Positions 56,725-64,000 of a DNA stretch of 64,000 nt are shown here, one piece after another. The translations under genes and the position numbers were made by a program. The notes beneath the pieces are model-generated. The model was not told the DNA's origin. It did no database searches and was given only the letters and a program-made list of their open reading frames with translations. Source of the stretch: Pseudomonas syringae CC1557. GTDB taxonomy: Bacteria > Pseudomonadota > Gammaproteobacteria > Pseudomonadales > Pseudomonadaceae. How positions within the stretch are numbered: the stretch's first letter is position 1; every line of letters starts with the position of its first letter. The stretch covers positions 3,783,501 through 3,847,500 of the forward strand of contig NZ_CP007014.1 in the NCBI RefSeq assembly GCF_000452705.1, in the 5' to 3' direction.

Positions 56725-57852
56725 TCAGCCCTCCACACTCTGAAAATGCACATCCAGACGAATATTCGACGGCTCGTTGATCGCCGCAAGATACTCCTCC
56801 ACCGTGACTTCACCCACACAGGCGCGCGCTCCCGGAAGTGGACGATAGCCAGAAGCCATTTTTGCGCTCAAGGCCACCGCCGCGCAGCTGGGGATCTCCG
56901 GTCCCTTGTCATTCAGCGCCGTCAACTGCGCGCGCATCTGCAGCGGTCGGCCATCGAGTCCTGCGCCGTCGACATCAATGTACATCGCGCTTTTACGATC
57001 ACCCAGGTGTTCGAAGCGTGTTCCCCAGCGGTGCAGGCGAACGGCCCACGGTGCAGGGTCGCGGACCAGTCGCAAACGAATTGCCAGCGCCAGCAACCAC
57101 GTTGCAATCACCCCCGACTTGAGCCCCGAGCCCGCCTTGAAGCTAAGGTTCTGCGCTTCATAGCGCGTGGCGAAGACATCAATATCCGGGGCATCGACGT
57201 TGGCCAGTAACCGCGTGCCCATGCCGGGCATCGGGCGCAGGGTCAGATCCATCCAGCCCGACACCTCATTCACCCGGCCGCCCTTGAGCTGGCGGATGGG
57301 CCTCCCTGCATAAGCCAGCACGCCGAGCACCGTAGACACACCCGGCATCTTCGCCGCAGATGATATGCCGTGCTCTATCGAATCAATGCGTAAAAAACGC
57401 TGACGGTGCTGATCAATGATCGCAGCCGAAAGCGTGGGCACCGAACTGCATCCGCTCAGCAGGCTGACACCGGCATCCCGGGCGGCGGCATCGAGCGTAG
57501 CGATACCGGAAACAAAGGTTCGGCAGTCTGACAGGTCACAATAATTGACCCCCGCTTCAATACAATGCCGCGCCACTGCGTAGGACTGCCCCTGAAAAGG
57601 TCCTGCCGTGTGAATGACCAGATCGATACTCAGCGCGCGCAGCTCGCCGCCCCAGCCGTCCTGCATGACATCCACGCACCAACTCTGGCAGGGCTTTGCG
57701 CCCAGTGCTTCCAGCTCGGCAACCCTGGTTGCCAGCTTGCGGCTGTTGCGACCTGAAATAACCAGCTCGATACCCGGCATCATCACCAGATGGTTGCTGA
57801 TCAGGCTGCCGAAGTTACCGTAGCCACCAATGACCAAAACCCGAAATGCCAT
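56725..57852 (-). CDS. Saccharopine dehydrogenase-like NAD(P)-binding protein
   Basis: 375 residues opening with a Rossmann motif VLVIGGYGNFGSLISNHL (GxGxxG at about 9-14), then VISGRNSRKLATRVAELEALG and IDLVIHTAGPFQGQSYAVARHCIEAGVNYCDLSD (in parts), the hallmark of saccharopine-dehydrogenase-like oxidoreductases. The substrate is unknown: members act in lipid or polyamine metabolism or are uncharacterised. Pairing with a DUF2269 membrane protein suggests a membrane-linked reaction. Confidence 0.84.
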   Translation of the reverse strand: MAFRVLVIGGYGNFGSLISNHLVMMPGIELVISGRNSRKLATRVAELEALGAKPCQSWCVDVMQDGWGGELRALSIDLVIHTAGPFQGQSYAVARHCIEAGVNYCDLSDCRTFVSGIATLDAAARDAGVSLLSGCSSVPTLSAAIIDQHRQRFLRIDSIEHGISSAAKMPGVSTVLGVLAYAGRPIRQLKGGRVNEVSGWMDLTLRPMPGMGTRLLANVDAPDIDVFATRYEAQNLSFKAGSGLKSGVIATWLLALAIRLRLVRDPAPWAVRLHRWGTRFEHLGDRKSAMYIDVDGAGLDGRPLQMRAQLTALNDKGPEIPSCAAVALSAKMASGYRPLPGARACVGEVTVEEYLAAINEPSNIRLDVHFQSVEG

Positions 57853-57971
57853 TTATCGTCCCTGACGTACTGGAAGTTAATAAGCACTGACTCGAATGTT
57901 GCAGTGAGTACTGGCCGTGAAGTGTGCGCGCATTATTGATCATTGGCCGCATACCGGGTAAAGACCCTGTG

Positions 57972-57991
57972 CTTTTTCTGATCGGAAAAAG
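57972..57991. repeat. Inverted repeat upstream of the saccharopine-dehydrogenase-like gene
   Basis: CTTTTTC-TGATCG-GAAAAAG, a perfect 7-bp dyad with a 6-nt spacer, about 120 nt before both divergent starts. Possible operator. Confidence 0.35.
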
Positions 57992-58108
57992 AGCCATTAT
58001 CAGGCGGCTCGCGCGCGCTATTGCCACCCATACGGCCCCATTGCGCAATTTGATCAAGCAGTTGCAGGATGCAACACTCGGATTCTGAACCAGACAAGTG
58101 CGACTTCG

Positions 58109-58627
58109 ATGACCCTCACCTTCAGACGCCTCATCCCAACCGACGCAACCGCTTATCGCGCACTCATGCTCAAAGCCTACGAGCATCACCCGGACGCGTT
58201 CACTTCAGACGTGACAGAGCGTGAAACATTACCCATCGCGTGGTGGGAGAAACGGCTCGACAGCGGCCCGACGGCCAGCGAAGCGGTGTTTGCCGCCCTT
58301 GAAGATGAGCACCTGTTGGGGGTCGCCGGGTTGTCGGTGGAAACCCGGAAAAAGGCCTCTCACAAAGCTACGGTATTCGGGATGTACGTGCACCCTGCGC
58401 ACAGACACAGAGGCATCGGATCTCAATTGCTGTATAGCGTGCTGGCGTATGCCAAATTCCGGCCCCGGCTTCTGGTTGTTCAGCTCACCGTGACCGAGGG
58501 TAATGCCGAAGCACAGGCGTTGTACGAACGGATGGGATTTGTAACGTTTGGCGTTGAACCGTTTGCAGTGGCTGTGGGCAGCCGGTTCGTGTCCAAAGTA
58601 CATATGTGGAAGGATTTGCGGGAGTGA
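58109..58627 (+). CDS. GNAT family N-acetyltransferase
   Basis: 172 residues, single GNAT domain: LTFRRLIPTDATAYRALML at the start, and the CoA-binding segment VFGMYVHPAHRHRGIGSQLL (split: HRHRGIGSQLL, about 104-114), ending NAEAQALYERMGFVTFG. The substrate is unknown. The gene is divergent from the saccharopine-dehydrogenase-like gene and converges on the dehalogenase gene. Confidence 0.85.
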   Translation: MTLTFRRLIPTDATAYRALMLKAYEHHPDAFTSDVTERETLPIAWWEKRLDSGPTASEAVFAALEDEHLLGVAGLSVETRKKASHKATVFGMYVHPAHRHRGIGSQLLYSVLAYAKFRPRLLVVQLTVTEGNAEAQALYERMGFVTFGVEPFAVAVGSRFVSKVHMWKDLRE

Positions 58628-58661
58628 TCGGCCAGGGCGGCTGATAAACGCCCCGCAGGTT

Positions 58662-59384
58662 TCAGCAGCCCAGCGCTTCTGCTGCATCAGTCAGCGAATC
58701 GACGATCACGTCCCAGTCTTGCTCGGCGACCCGATCAGACGTCTGGCCTGGCCCATGTTCATGGGGGCGCAAAACGAACACGGTCTTGAAGCCATTGGCC
58801 CGAGCGGCCGCCAGGTCAGCATTGTGTGCGGCCACCATGGCCATCGATTCCGGCGGGAGACCGACCGCTTTTGCGGACTTCAGATAGGTCTGTGGTTGTG
58901 GTTTGTATGTGCCCGCGATTTCCGCGCCGACAATAACGTCCCACGGCAACCCGCCGAACTTCGCAAGATTGAGCATGCCCGCGATGTGCCCGTTTGACAG
59001 CGTACCAATCGAGAATCTGCTTTTTAAGCGGGTGAGCCCGGCAACCGAGTCGGGCCATGGGTCCAGCCGCTCCCAGGCCTTGTTCAGCTCTGTCAGCTCG
59101 ACGTCATGGATTCTGCCGAAATCCACGCCATGGCTGGACAGTACCATTTCGAGATTTTCCCGGTTCAGGACATCCAGCGTCACGAACGGCCGCTCACCTG
59201 AACGCACGCGCTGCATGGATGGCTGGTAGAGGCCTCGCCACTGATCGGCAAAGTCGAGAGGATCAACCTGTATGTTGTGCCGTTTCAAAAAAGGGACGGC
59301 GGCTCGGGCGACGCCGTTTCGCCAATCCACGACCGTGCCGAATACGTCGAACCCCAGAAAGCCTGTGTCCTCCAGCTTGCTCAT
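58662..59384 (-). CDS. Haloacid dehalogenase-like hydrolase, type II
   Basis: 240 residues of the HAD superfamily: nucleophile Asp13 in GFDVFGTVVDWR (the DxFGTxxDW pattern of L-2-haloacid dehalogenases), TLSNGH for motif II, and the later VGAEIAGTYKPQPQTY with motif III lysine and MVAAHNADLAAARANGFKTVFV (in part) with motif IV. The chosen ATG has GGAG upstream; a 14-codon extension does not. Many such enzymes act on phosphate esters rather than haloacids, so dehalogenation is not proven. Confidence 0.85.
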   Translation of the reverse strand: MSKLEDTGFLGFDVFGTVVDWRNGVARAAVPFLKRHNIQVDPLDFADQWRGLYQPSMQRVRSGERPFVTLDVLNRENLEMVLSSHGVDFGRIHDVELTELNKAWERLDPWPDSVAGLTRLKSRFSIGTLSNGHIAGMLNLAKFGGLPWDVIVGAEIAGTYKPQPQTYLKSAKAVGLPPESMAMVAAHNADLAAARANGFKTVFVLRPHEHGPGQTSDRVAEQDWDVIVDSLTDAAEALGC

Positions 59385-59605
59385 AGCGCTACTCCAGATA
59401 AATGCCTGCATTACATCCCGTAGCAAACCAAACTGTTATGCCACAGTCAGCAGACCGACAAATTCTGCAATAACTCCTGTCTATCCGATAGCGTGTAAAT
59501 ATCTATTTGGCAGGATCATGGCTCAAGCATACTGTCCAGCCAGCCGCTATAAGTATGACGCCACTTTTCTGGCCACCACTGGTCCATTCCCTACGAGTTT
59601 ATCTG

Positions 59606-61246
59606 ATGAAAAAACCGGTTTCTCTGGCAACCCGCATCGGTCTGGGATTTGCCGCCGTGGTGTCGCTACTCATATTGATCACAGCCGTCGGCATACAACG
59701 CGTTGGCTTCATCGACTCGACTCTGGAAGATGTTGGAGAAAACGCCGCAAAGGTTCAGCGTTACGCGATCAACTTTCGCGGTAGCGTACACAATCGGGCG
59801 ATAGCCCTGCGCGATGCCGTACTGGTCAACAATGATCAGGACCTTGCCGTGCATCTGGCAGAAATGACTCGCCTCGAAAAAGACTATGTCGACTCGGCCG
59901 CACCAATGGATCAGCTGTTTTCCAAGCCTGCCGTAACGGGAGAAGAGCGTCAGTTGCTGCGCGGTATCAAGGAGATAGAGCAGACCACGCTGGCGTCCAC
60001 CAAAGACGTCATCGCACTGCGTCGCGCAGGTGATATTGCCGGTGCTCAAGCGCTGTTGCTGCGTCAGGTTTCCGGTGATTACAGTGAGTGGCTGAAACGG
60101 ATCAACGCCCTTATTGATCATGAAGAAGCGTCGATCCGCTCGCAACTGGACGACGTGCAGGCAACCGCAAGCCAGTTCAGAGGTTTGATGCTGCTGGCCA
60201 CTGCATTTGCCGTGCTGCTGAGTATCGTGCTGTCGGTGTTCATCATCCGCTTTGTCAAAAGGACGCTGGGCGCAGAACCCGCCGAAGTTGCCGAGGCCAT
60301 TCAGCGACTGGCCGCAGGCGACCTGCAGCAAACCATCTCTACCGAGCATCCCGGGAGTGTGATGGGCGTGCTGAAAACCGCGCTGGCTCGCCTCTCCGAG
60401 ACGATCACTCAAGTTCGCATGGCCGCTCAGGAGGTCAGCCAGTCATCGGCCGTGCTGTCGGCGGCGTCCTCTGGCAATAACGCTCAGGTCATGGTGCAGA
60501 CTCGCGAAGCCGAACAGGTTGCAGCGGCCATCAGTGAGATGGCGGCTACGGTCAATGAAGTGTCCGGCTATGCAGCACAGGCGGCAGATGCGGCGCGCTT
60601 GGCCGACACCGAGGTGGAAACCGGCAACAGTCTGGTGGAAGGCACGACCGCAGCCATCGAACAACTGGCGGCCACGCTGGTCGAGACGACCAGCACTGTG
60701 GAACAGGTATCCCGACACGGCGAGCAGATCGAGACGGTTATCGAAGTCATCAACTCGATCGCCTCCCAGACCAACCTGCTGGCCCTCAACGCCGCCATTG
60801 AGGCTGCGCGCGCGGGCGAGCACGGTCGGGGCTTTGCCGTGGTGGCGGATGAAGTGCGCTCTCTGGCAACCCGTACCCAGCAGTCGACGCAAGAAATTCA
60901 GGCGATGATCAGCACGCTGCAAGGTGGCACCGAAACCGCCGCGCAGAACATGCGTGACAGCTGCGAGCTGGTCAACAAGGCTGTGGCGCAGACACGTAAT
61001 GCGCAGAGCGCCCTGTCGAAAATCAGCAAGGAGGTCGGCGCAATCAATCACATGAACGCGCAGATCGCCAGCGCTTCAATTCAGCAAAGTTCGGTGGCCG
61101 AAGAGGTCGCGATGAATATCAACAGTATTCATGGGTCAACGCTTAAATCAGCCAGCGGATCCCAGCAGGTCGCAACAGCCAGCGAAGAGCTGGCCCTGCT
61201 CGCAGATCGCCTGACGCAAAAGGTGGCGTTTTTCAAAGCCGGATGA
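59606..61246 (+). CDS. Methyl-accepting chemotaxis protein (4-helix-bundle sensor)
   Basis: 546 residues from [14 protein letters not shown]: transmembrane helix 1 (about 12-30), a short periplasmic four-helix-bundle domain (about 150 residues), helix 2 (about 192-212), HAMP ([20 protein letters not shown]), then the signalling domain with [23 protein letters not shown] (in part) at the tip. The reading frame has an upstream ATG 33 codons earlier with no signal-like sequence, which I reject. Ligand unknown. Unlike the other receptor here, it has only a poor sigma-28-like box. Confidence 0.9.
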   Translation: MKKPVSLATRIGLGFAAVVSLLILITAVGIQRVGFIDSTLEDVGENAAKVQRYAINFRGSVHNRAIALRDAVLVNNDQDLAVHLAEMTRLEKDYVDSAAPMDQLFSKPAVTGEERQLLRGIKEIEQTTLASTKDVIALRRAGDIAGAQALLLRQVSGDYSEWLKRINALIDHEEASIRSQLDDVQATASQFRGLMLLATAFAVLLSIVLSVFIIRFVKRTLGAEPAEVAEAIQRLAAGDLQQTISTEHPGSVMGVLKTALARLSETITQVRMAAQEVSQSSAVLSAASSGNNAQVMVQTREAEQVAAAISEMAATVNEVSGYAAQAADAARLADTEVETGNSLVEGTTAAIEQLAATLVETTSTVEQVSRHGEQIETVIEVINSIASQTNLLALNAAIEAARAGEHGRGFAVVADEVRSLATRTQQSTQEIQAMISTLQGGTETAAQNMRDSCELVNKAVAQTRNAQSALSKISKEVGAINHMNAQIASASIQQSSVAEEVAMNINSIHGSTLKSASGSQQVATASEELALLADRLTQKVAFFKAG

Positions 61247-61259
61247 CGAGGGCGATGCA

Positions 61260-62489
61260 TTACTCTGTGCAGGTGACCCGCCTTGACCTGCGCAGCGAAA
61301 ACCCCACGGTAGCCATGGACAGCGCGGCACACACCGCGCCGGTCACTATCGCAGCGGCGAAGCCTCCACCTTCGGAGACCAGCCCGCCGATGAACGCCCC
61401 GCCGCCAATCGACAGGTTCACCACACAGACCAGCAGCGCCTGAACACCCTCCACGCGTCCATTCGAAGCGTCGAAGCACCAAATCTGCGTAGTAATCGGA
61501 ATCATCCCGAAAGCAAATCCCCAGACCAGAATCACCGGCCACAGCAGCCACGGATTGCTGACGAACAGCAGTAATGCCGTCAACGAGCCCAGCATCAGCA
61601 GGGTCATGATCAATACCGACGACGGCGCATTTCTGGCCGCCAGCCCGCCACCCGCCAGATTGCCTGCTACCGCTGCGAGGCCGAAGGCAAATAACAGTAA
61701 GCCCAGCGCCTGCCCCTTGATATTCGCAGCGTCCTGTACGAAGGGCGCAAGGTAGGTGTAGGCCGCGAAGTGCCCGACATAGATCAGCAGTGCGGCAACA
61801 AACATGCGGCGAATCTTTTGCTCGCCAGCCAACGAAAGCATTTGGCTGATACCCGCAGAGCGTTCGCCCGGCAACGCAGGCAGAAGCGCTGCGATCAACA
61901 CGCCTACCGCCACCGTAACCACCGCCGCCGTTTCAAATGCGGCGCGCCAGCCAAACGCTTCGCCGATCAAGGTTCCCGCAGGAATCCCGGCCACCGTACC
62001 AATCGACACGCCTGCCAGCACATACGCCGTTGCCTTCACGCCCTCCCTGCCCGGCCGCAAGCGAGGTCCGAGCGAACCGGCAATTGTCCAGAATCCCCCC
62101 AATGCAAAGCCGAGCAACACCCTGCCGGCAAGGGTCAGCCAGAACTGTCCGGATAACGCCACGATCAGGTTGGAGACCAGCAATATCGACAGCAGGCCCA
62201 GCAACAGGCGCTTGCGGTCGACATGACTGAACAGGGCAATACAGGAAGGCGCAGAAATAGCCGCGAGAAGGCCGGGAACAGCCATCATCAGGCCTGCCTG
62301 GCTGACGCTGGTTCCGAGCTCACGAGCGATATCGGGCAGCAGTCCTACAGGGAGAAATTCCGTGGTAACGGTGGCGAACGATCCGAGCGATACGCTGCCA
62401 ACGGCCCACCATGAAGCGGGTTGAGTATCGAGGTTTCCAGCAGTTTCAAAGCGACTCACAGCGATTCCAGAATTCAGGTTTTTCGGCAA
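61260..62489 (-). CDS. MFS transporter (arabinose efflux/YdhP-type)
   Basis: 409 residues with about 12 membrane helices and the family features TEFLPVGLLPDIARELGTSVSQAGLMMAVPGL (in part) in helix 1-2 and the loop DRKRLLLGL. This subgroup (AraJ/YdhP/sugar efflux) exports sugars or drugs; the substrate is not predictable. Repeat copy F stands between it and the sorbosone-dehydrogenase-like gene on the same strand. Confidence 0.85.
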   Translation of the reverse strand: MPKNLNSGIAVSRFETAGNLDTQPASWWAVGSVSLGSFATVTTEFLPVGLLPDIARELGTSVSQAGLMMAVPGLLAAISAPSCIALFSHVDRKRLLLGLLSILLVSNLIVALSGQFWLTLAGRVLLGFALGGFWTIAGSLGPRLRPGREGVKATAYVLAGVSIGTVAGIPAGTLIGEAFGWRAAFETAAVVTVAVGVLIAALLPALPGERSAGISQMLSLAGEQKIRRMFVAALLIYVGHFAAYTYLAPFVQDAANIKGQALGLLLFAFGLAAVAGNLAGGGLAARNAPSSVLIMTLLMLGSLTALLLFVSNPWLLWPVILVWGFAFGMIPITTQIWCFDASNGRVEGVQALLVCVVNLSIGGGAFIGGLVSEGGGFAAAIVTGAVCAALSMATVGFSLRRSRRVTCTE

Positions 62490-62569
62490 CTGGCCAGTCT
62501 GACCAGCGCATGGATGCGCGCAACCCTAACGTGTAAACCGGGGCTGAATCCACCTTGGGGACGTAAAAG

Positions 62570-62671
62570 AGGACGCAGAGCATCCGGAACGGCATGCCGA
62601 CGCGGAGCGTCGCACGATAATTGAGATGAGTACCGAACGAATGCCAATGCAGAGCATTGGCATTCGAGTCG
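62570..62671 (-). repeat. Dispersed palindromic multi-hairpin repeat, copy F
   Basis: Minus orientation, starting 10 nt after the stop of the sorbosone-dehydrogenase-like gene with a perfect 12-bp hairpin (GAATGCCAATGC-TCT-GCATTGGCATTC in minus reading, split here), then ATTATCGTGCGACGCTCCGCG, the hairpin CGACGCTCCGCGTCG and GGATGCTCTGCGTCC. It is nearly identical to copy A over about 50 nt. Confidence 0.82.
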
Positions 62672-62681
62672 CAAGCGCCGG

Positions 62682-63974
62682 TTACTTGTTGCGGGTCACT
62701 CTCCAGACAGTGTTGGCCAGGTCGTCGGCAATGATCAGCGCGCCCTTCGGATCGACCGTAACACCCACTGGCCGACCGCGAGTCTTGCCGTCAGCACCCC
62801 GGAAACCCGTCGCGAAGTCCACCGGCTCACCCGCTGGGCGGCCATTGGCAAACGGCACGAAGATCACCTTGTAGCCAACCGGGTTATCGCGGTTCCAACT
62901 GCCGTGTTCGCCGACGAAGACGCCGTCCGCAAACTTGTCACCCATGGCCGGGATCGAGAACGACACGCCCAGTGCGGCAACGTGTGAACCCAGGCTGTAA
63001 TCGGGTTTGATCGCAGCAGCCACCTTGGCCGGGTTTTGCGGCTGAGCGCGAGAATCCACGTTCTGGCCCCAATAGCTGTAAGGCCAGCCGTAAAAGGCGC
63101 CCTCCTTCACCGACGTCAGGTAATCCGGAACCAGATCAGGCCCCAGCTCGTCACGTTCGTTGACCACCGTCCACAACTGCCCGGTGCCCGGCTGAATGGC
63201 CAGCGCTGTCGGGTTACGCAGGCCAGTCGCGTAAGGCTTGTGGGCGCCTGTCGCGGCGTCGATCTGCCAGACCATCGCGCGATCAATCTCGACCTCCATA
63301 CCGCGCTCGGTCACGTTACTGTTCGAACCGATACCGACGTAAAGAAAACGACCATCAGGGCTCACGGTCAGCGCTTTGGTCCAGTGATGGTTGATCGCCG
63401 AAGGCAGGTCCGTCACTTTGACCGGCTCGCCGCTCGCCTTGGTCTGACCTTCCTGATAATCGAAGCGCACTAGAGCGTCCTGGTTAGCGACATACAGTTT
63501 GCCATTCGCAAAAGCCAGGCCATAAGGCGCATTGAGATTTTCAGCAAAGACCGTCTTCAGCTCGTACTTGCCGTCGCCATCCGCATCACGCAGCAGCGTC
63601 AGGCGGTTGCCGCCTTTGACCTTGGTATTGCCCTGCGCCTTGATGACGCTGGCGATCACATCTTTGGGCTTGAGCTTGGCAGCACTGCCACCACGGCCTT
63701 CCGCAATCAGAATATCGCCATTGGGCAGCACGATGGACTGACGCGGAATGCTCAGATCGGTGGCAATCGCGGTAATACTGTACCCCTCGGGTACGCTCGG
63801 CTTTTGATCACCCCATGCAACCGGCTCGGCAATCTTCATGCTTGGCAACAGGCCACGTTGCGGCTCCGGCAGTTTAGGGTCCGGGCCACGTGCCTGAGTG
63901 CTGTCCGCCTCGCCACCACATGCGCTCAGCAGCAGCGCCATACTCAATGCAGTCAGTGCATGGATATTTTTCAT
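62682..63974 (-). CDS. Sorbosone dehydrogenase-like / PQQ-type beta-propeller lipoprotein
   Basis: 430 residues. Lipoprotein signal with lipobox LLSAC (Cys19), then a six-bladed propeller of the soluble glucose/sorbosone dehydrogenase type: YSITAIATDLSIPRQSIVLPNGDILIAEGRGG (in part), NAPYGLAFANGKLYVANQDALVRF, and the late motif VFVGEHGSWNRDNPVGYKV. Members use PQQ to oxidise sugars or are uncharacterised; no PQQ genes are near. Ribosome site GGAGGTG is ideal. It likely faces the periplasm. Confidence 0.85.
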   Translation of the reverse strand: MKNIHALTALSMALLLSACGGEADSTQARGPDPKLPEPQRGLLPSMKIAEPVAWGDQKPSVPEGYSITAIATDLSIPRQSIVLPNGDILIAEGRGGSAAKLKPKDVIASVIKAQGNTKVKGGNRLTLLRDADGDGKYELKTVFAENLNAPYGLAFANGKLYVANQDALVRFDYQEGQTKASGEPVKVTDLPSAINHHWTKALTVSPDGRFLYVGIGSNSNVTERGMEVEIDRAMVWQIDAATGAHKPYATGLRNPTALAIQPGTGQLWTVVNERDELGPDLVPDYLTSVKEGAFYGWPYSYWGQNVDSRAQPQNPAKVAAAIKPDYSLGSHVAALGVSFSIPAMGDKFADGVFVGEHGSWNRDNPVGYKVIFVPFANGRPAGEPVDFATGFRGADGKTRGRPVGVTVDPKGALIIADDLANTVWRVTRNK

Positions 63975-64000
63975 TCTGCACCTCCAGAACGCAGACTGGT

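Noticed and set aside
59465..59491. Sigma-28-like TCCGATAG before the second chemoreceptor
   Set aside because: The -35 part at the right spacing (CTGCAATA) does not match the consensus.

Overview
The window is a chromosomal segment of a fluorescent pseudomonad, most likely the Pseudomonas syringae group. This is inferred from gene content and from gene order (ccm operon, recR, ybaB-dnaX, 4.5S RNA, ligA-zipA-smc, xdhABC-guaD and urate catabolism in one neighbourhood, as in other Pseudomonas), and from high-GC codon use. No phage, insertion sequence, CRISPR array or tRNA was seen. One small toxin-antitoxin pair and a family of dispersed palindromic repeats are the only mobile-type signals.

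Layout. 1-750: 3' part of a sulfate-binding protein gene. 810-8192 (minus): complete System I cytochrome c maturation operon ccmABCDEFGHI plus a trailing lipoprotein gene; seven of its eight ccm junctions are 4-nt start/stop overlaps. 8383-10340: an orphan FliK-like / FlhB-C-terminal-like pair divergent from ccmA. 10362-20101: recR, then a LysR-controlled amino-acid/aldehyde module (D-threonine-aldolase-like enzyme, RidA, FAD oxidoreductase, double GNAT, aldehyde dehydrogenase) lying between recR and ybaB-dnaX. 20202-26196: a periplasmic binding protein, a Tat-exported phosphoesterase, an MscS channel, 4.5S RNA, a GNAT and a zinc metallopeptidase. 26543-34304 (minus): ligA, zipA, smc and a GntR regulator.

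34581-46837 encodes a near-complete route from guanine to glyoxylate and urea: GuaD and XdhABC make urate; PuuD (a membrane urate hydroxylase with a cytochrome c tail), UraH and UraD make allantoin; PuuE, Alc and AllA finish the route. A GntR regulator sits inside this region, and copies of a TTGTAYACA-type palindrome lie upstream of it, of uraH and of puuE. A Tsx-type outer-membrane channel follows. 48153-51597: a DUF808 protein, an Lrp-type regulator divergent from a genuine ACC deaminase (acdS), and a RelE/ParE-type toxin-antitoxin operon. 51634-63974: LysR/EamA pair, two chemoreceptors (one with a convincing sigma-28 promoter), a DUF2269/saccharopine-dehydrogenase-like pair, a GNAT, a haloacid dehalogenase, an MFS transporter and a sorbosone-dehydrogenase-like lipoprotein.

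Three observations deserve most attention. (1) dnaX carries an A6 run followed 7 nt later by a strong hairpin; a -1 shift there meets a stop almost at once and would give a 388-residue gamma-like product. (2) Six copies of a palindromic multi-hairpin element, all oriented with the gene whose 3' end they follow and five of them starting within about 10-26 nt of its stop codon, suggest a role at transcript 3' ends. (3) A self-contained module that could degrade D-beta-hydroxy amino acids separates recR from ybaB-dnaX.
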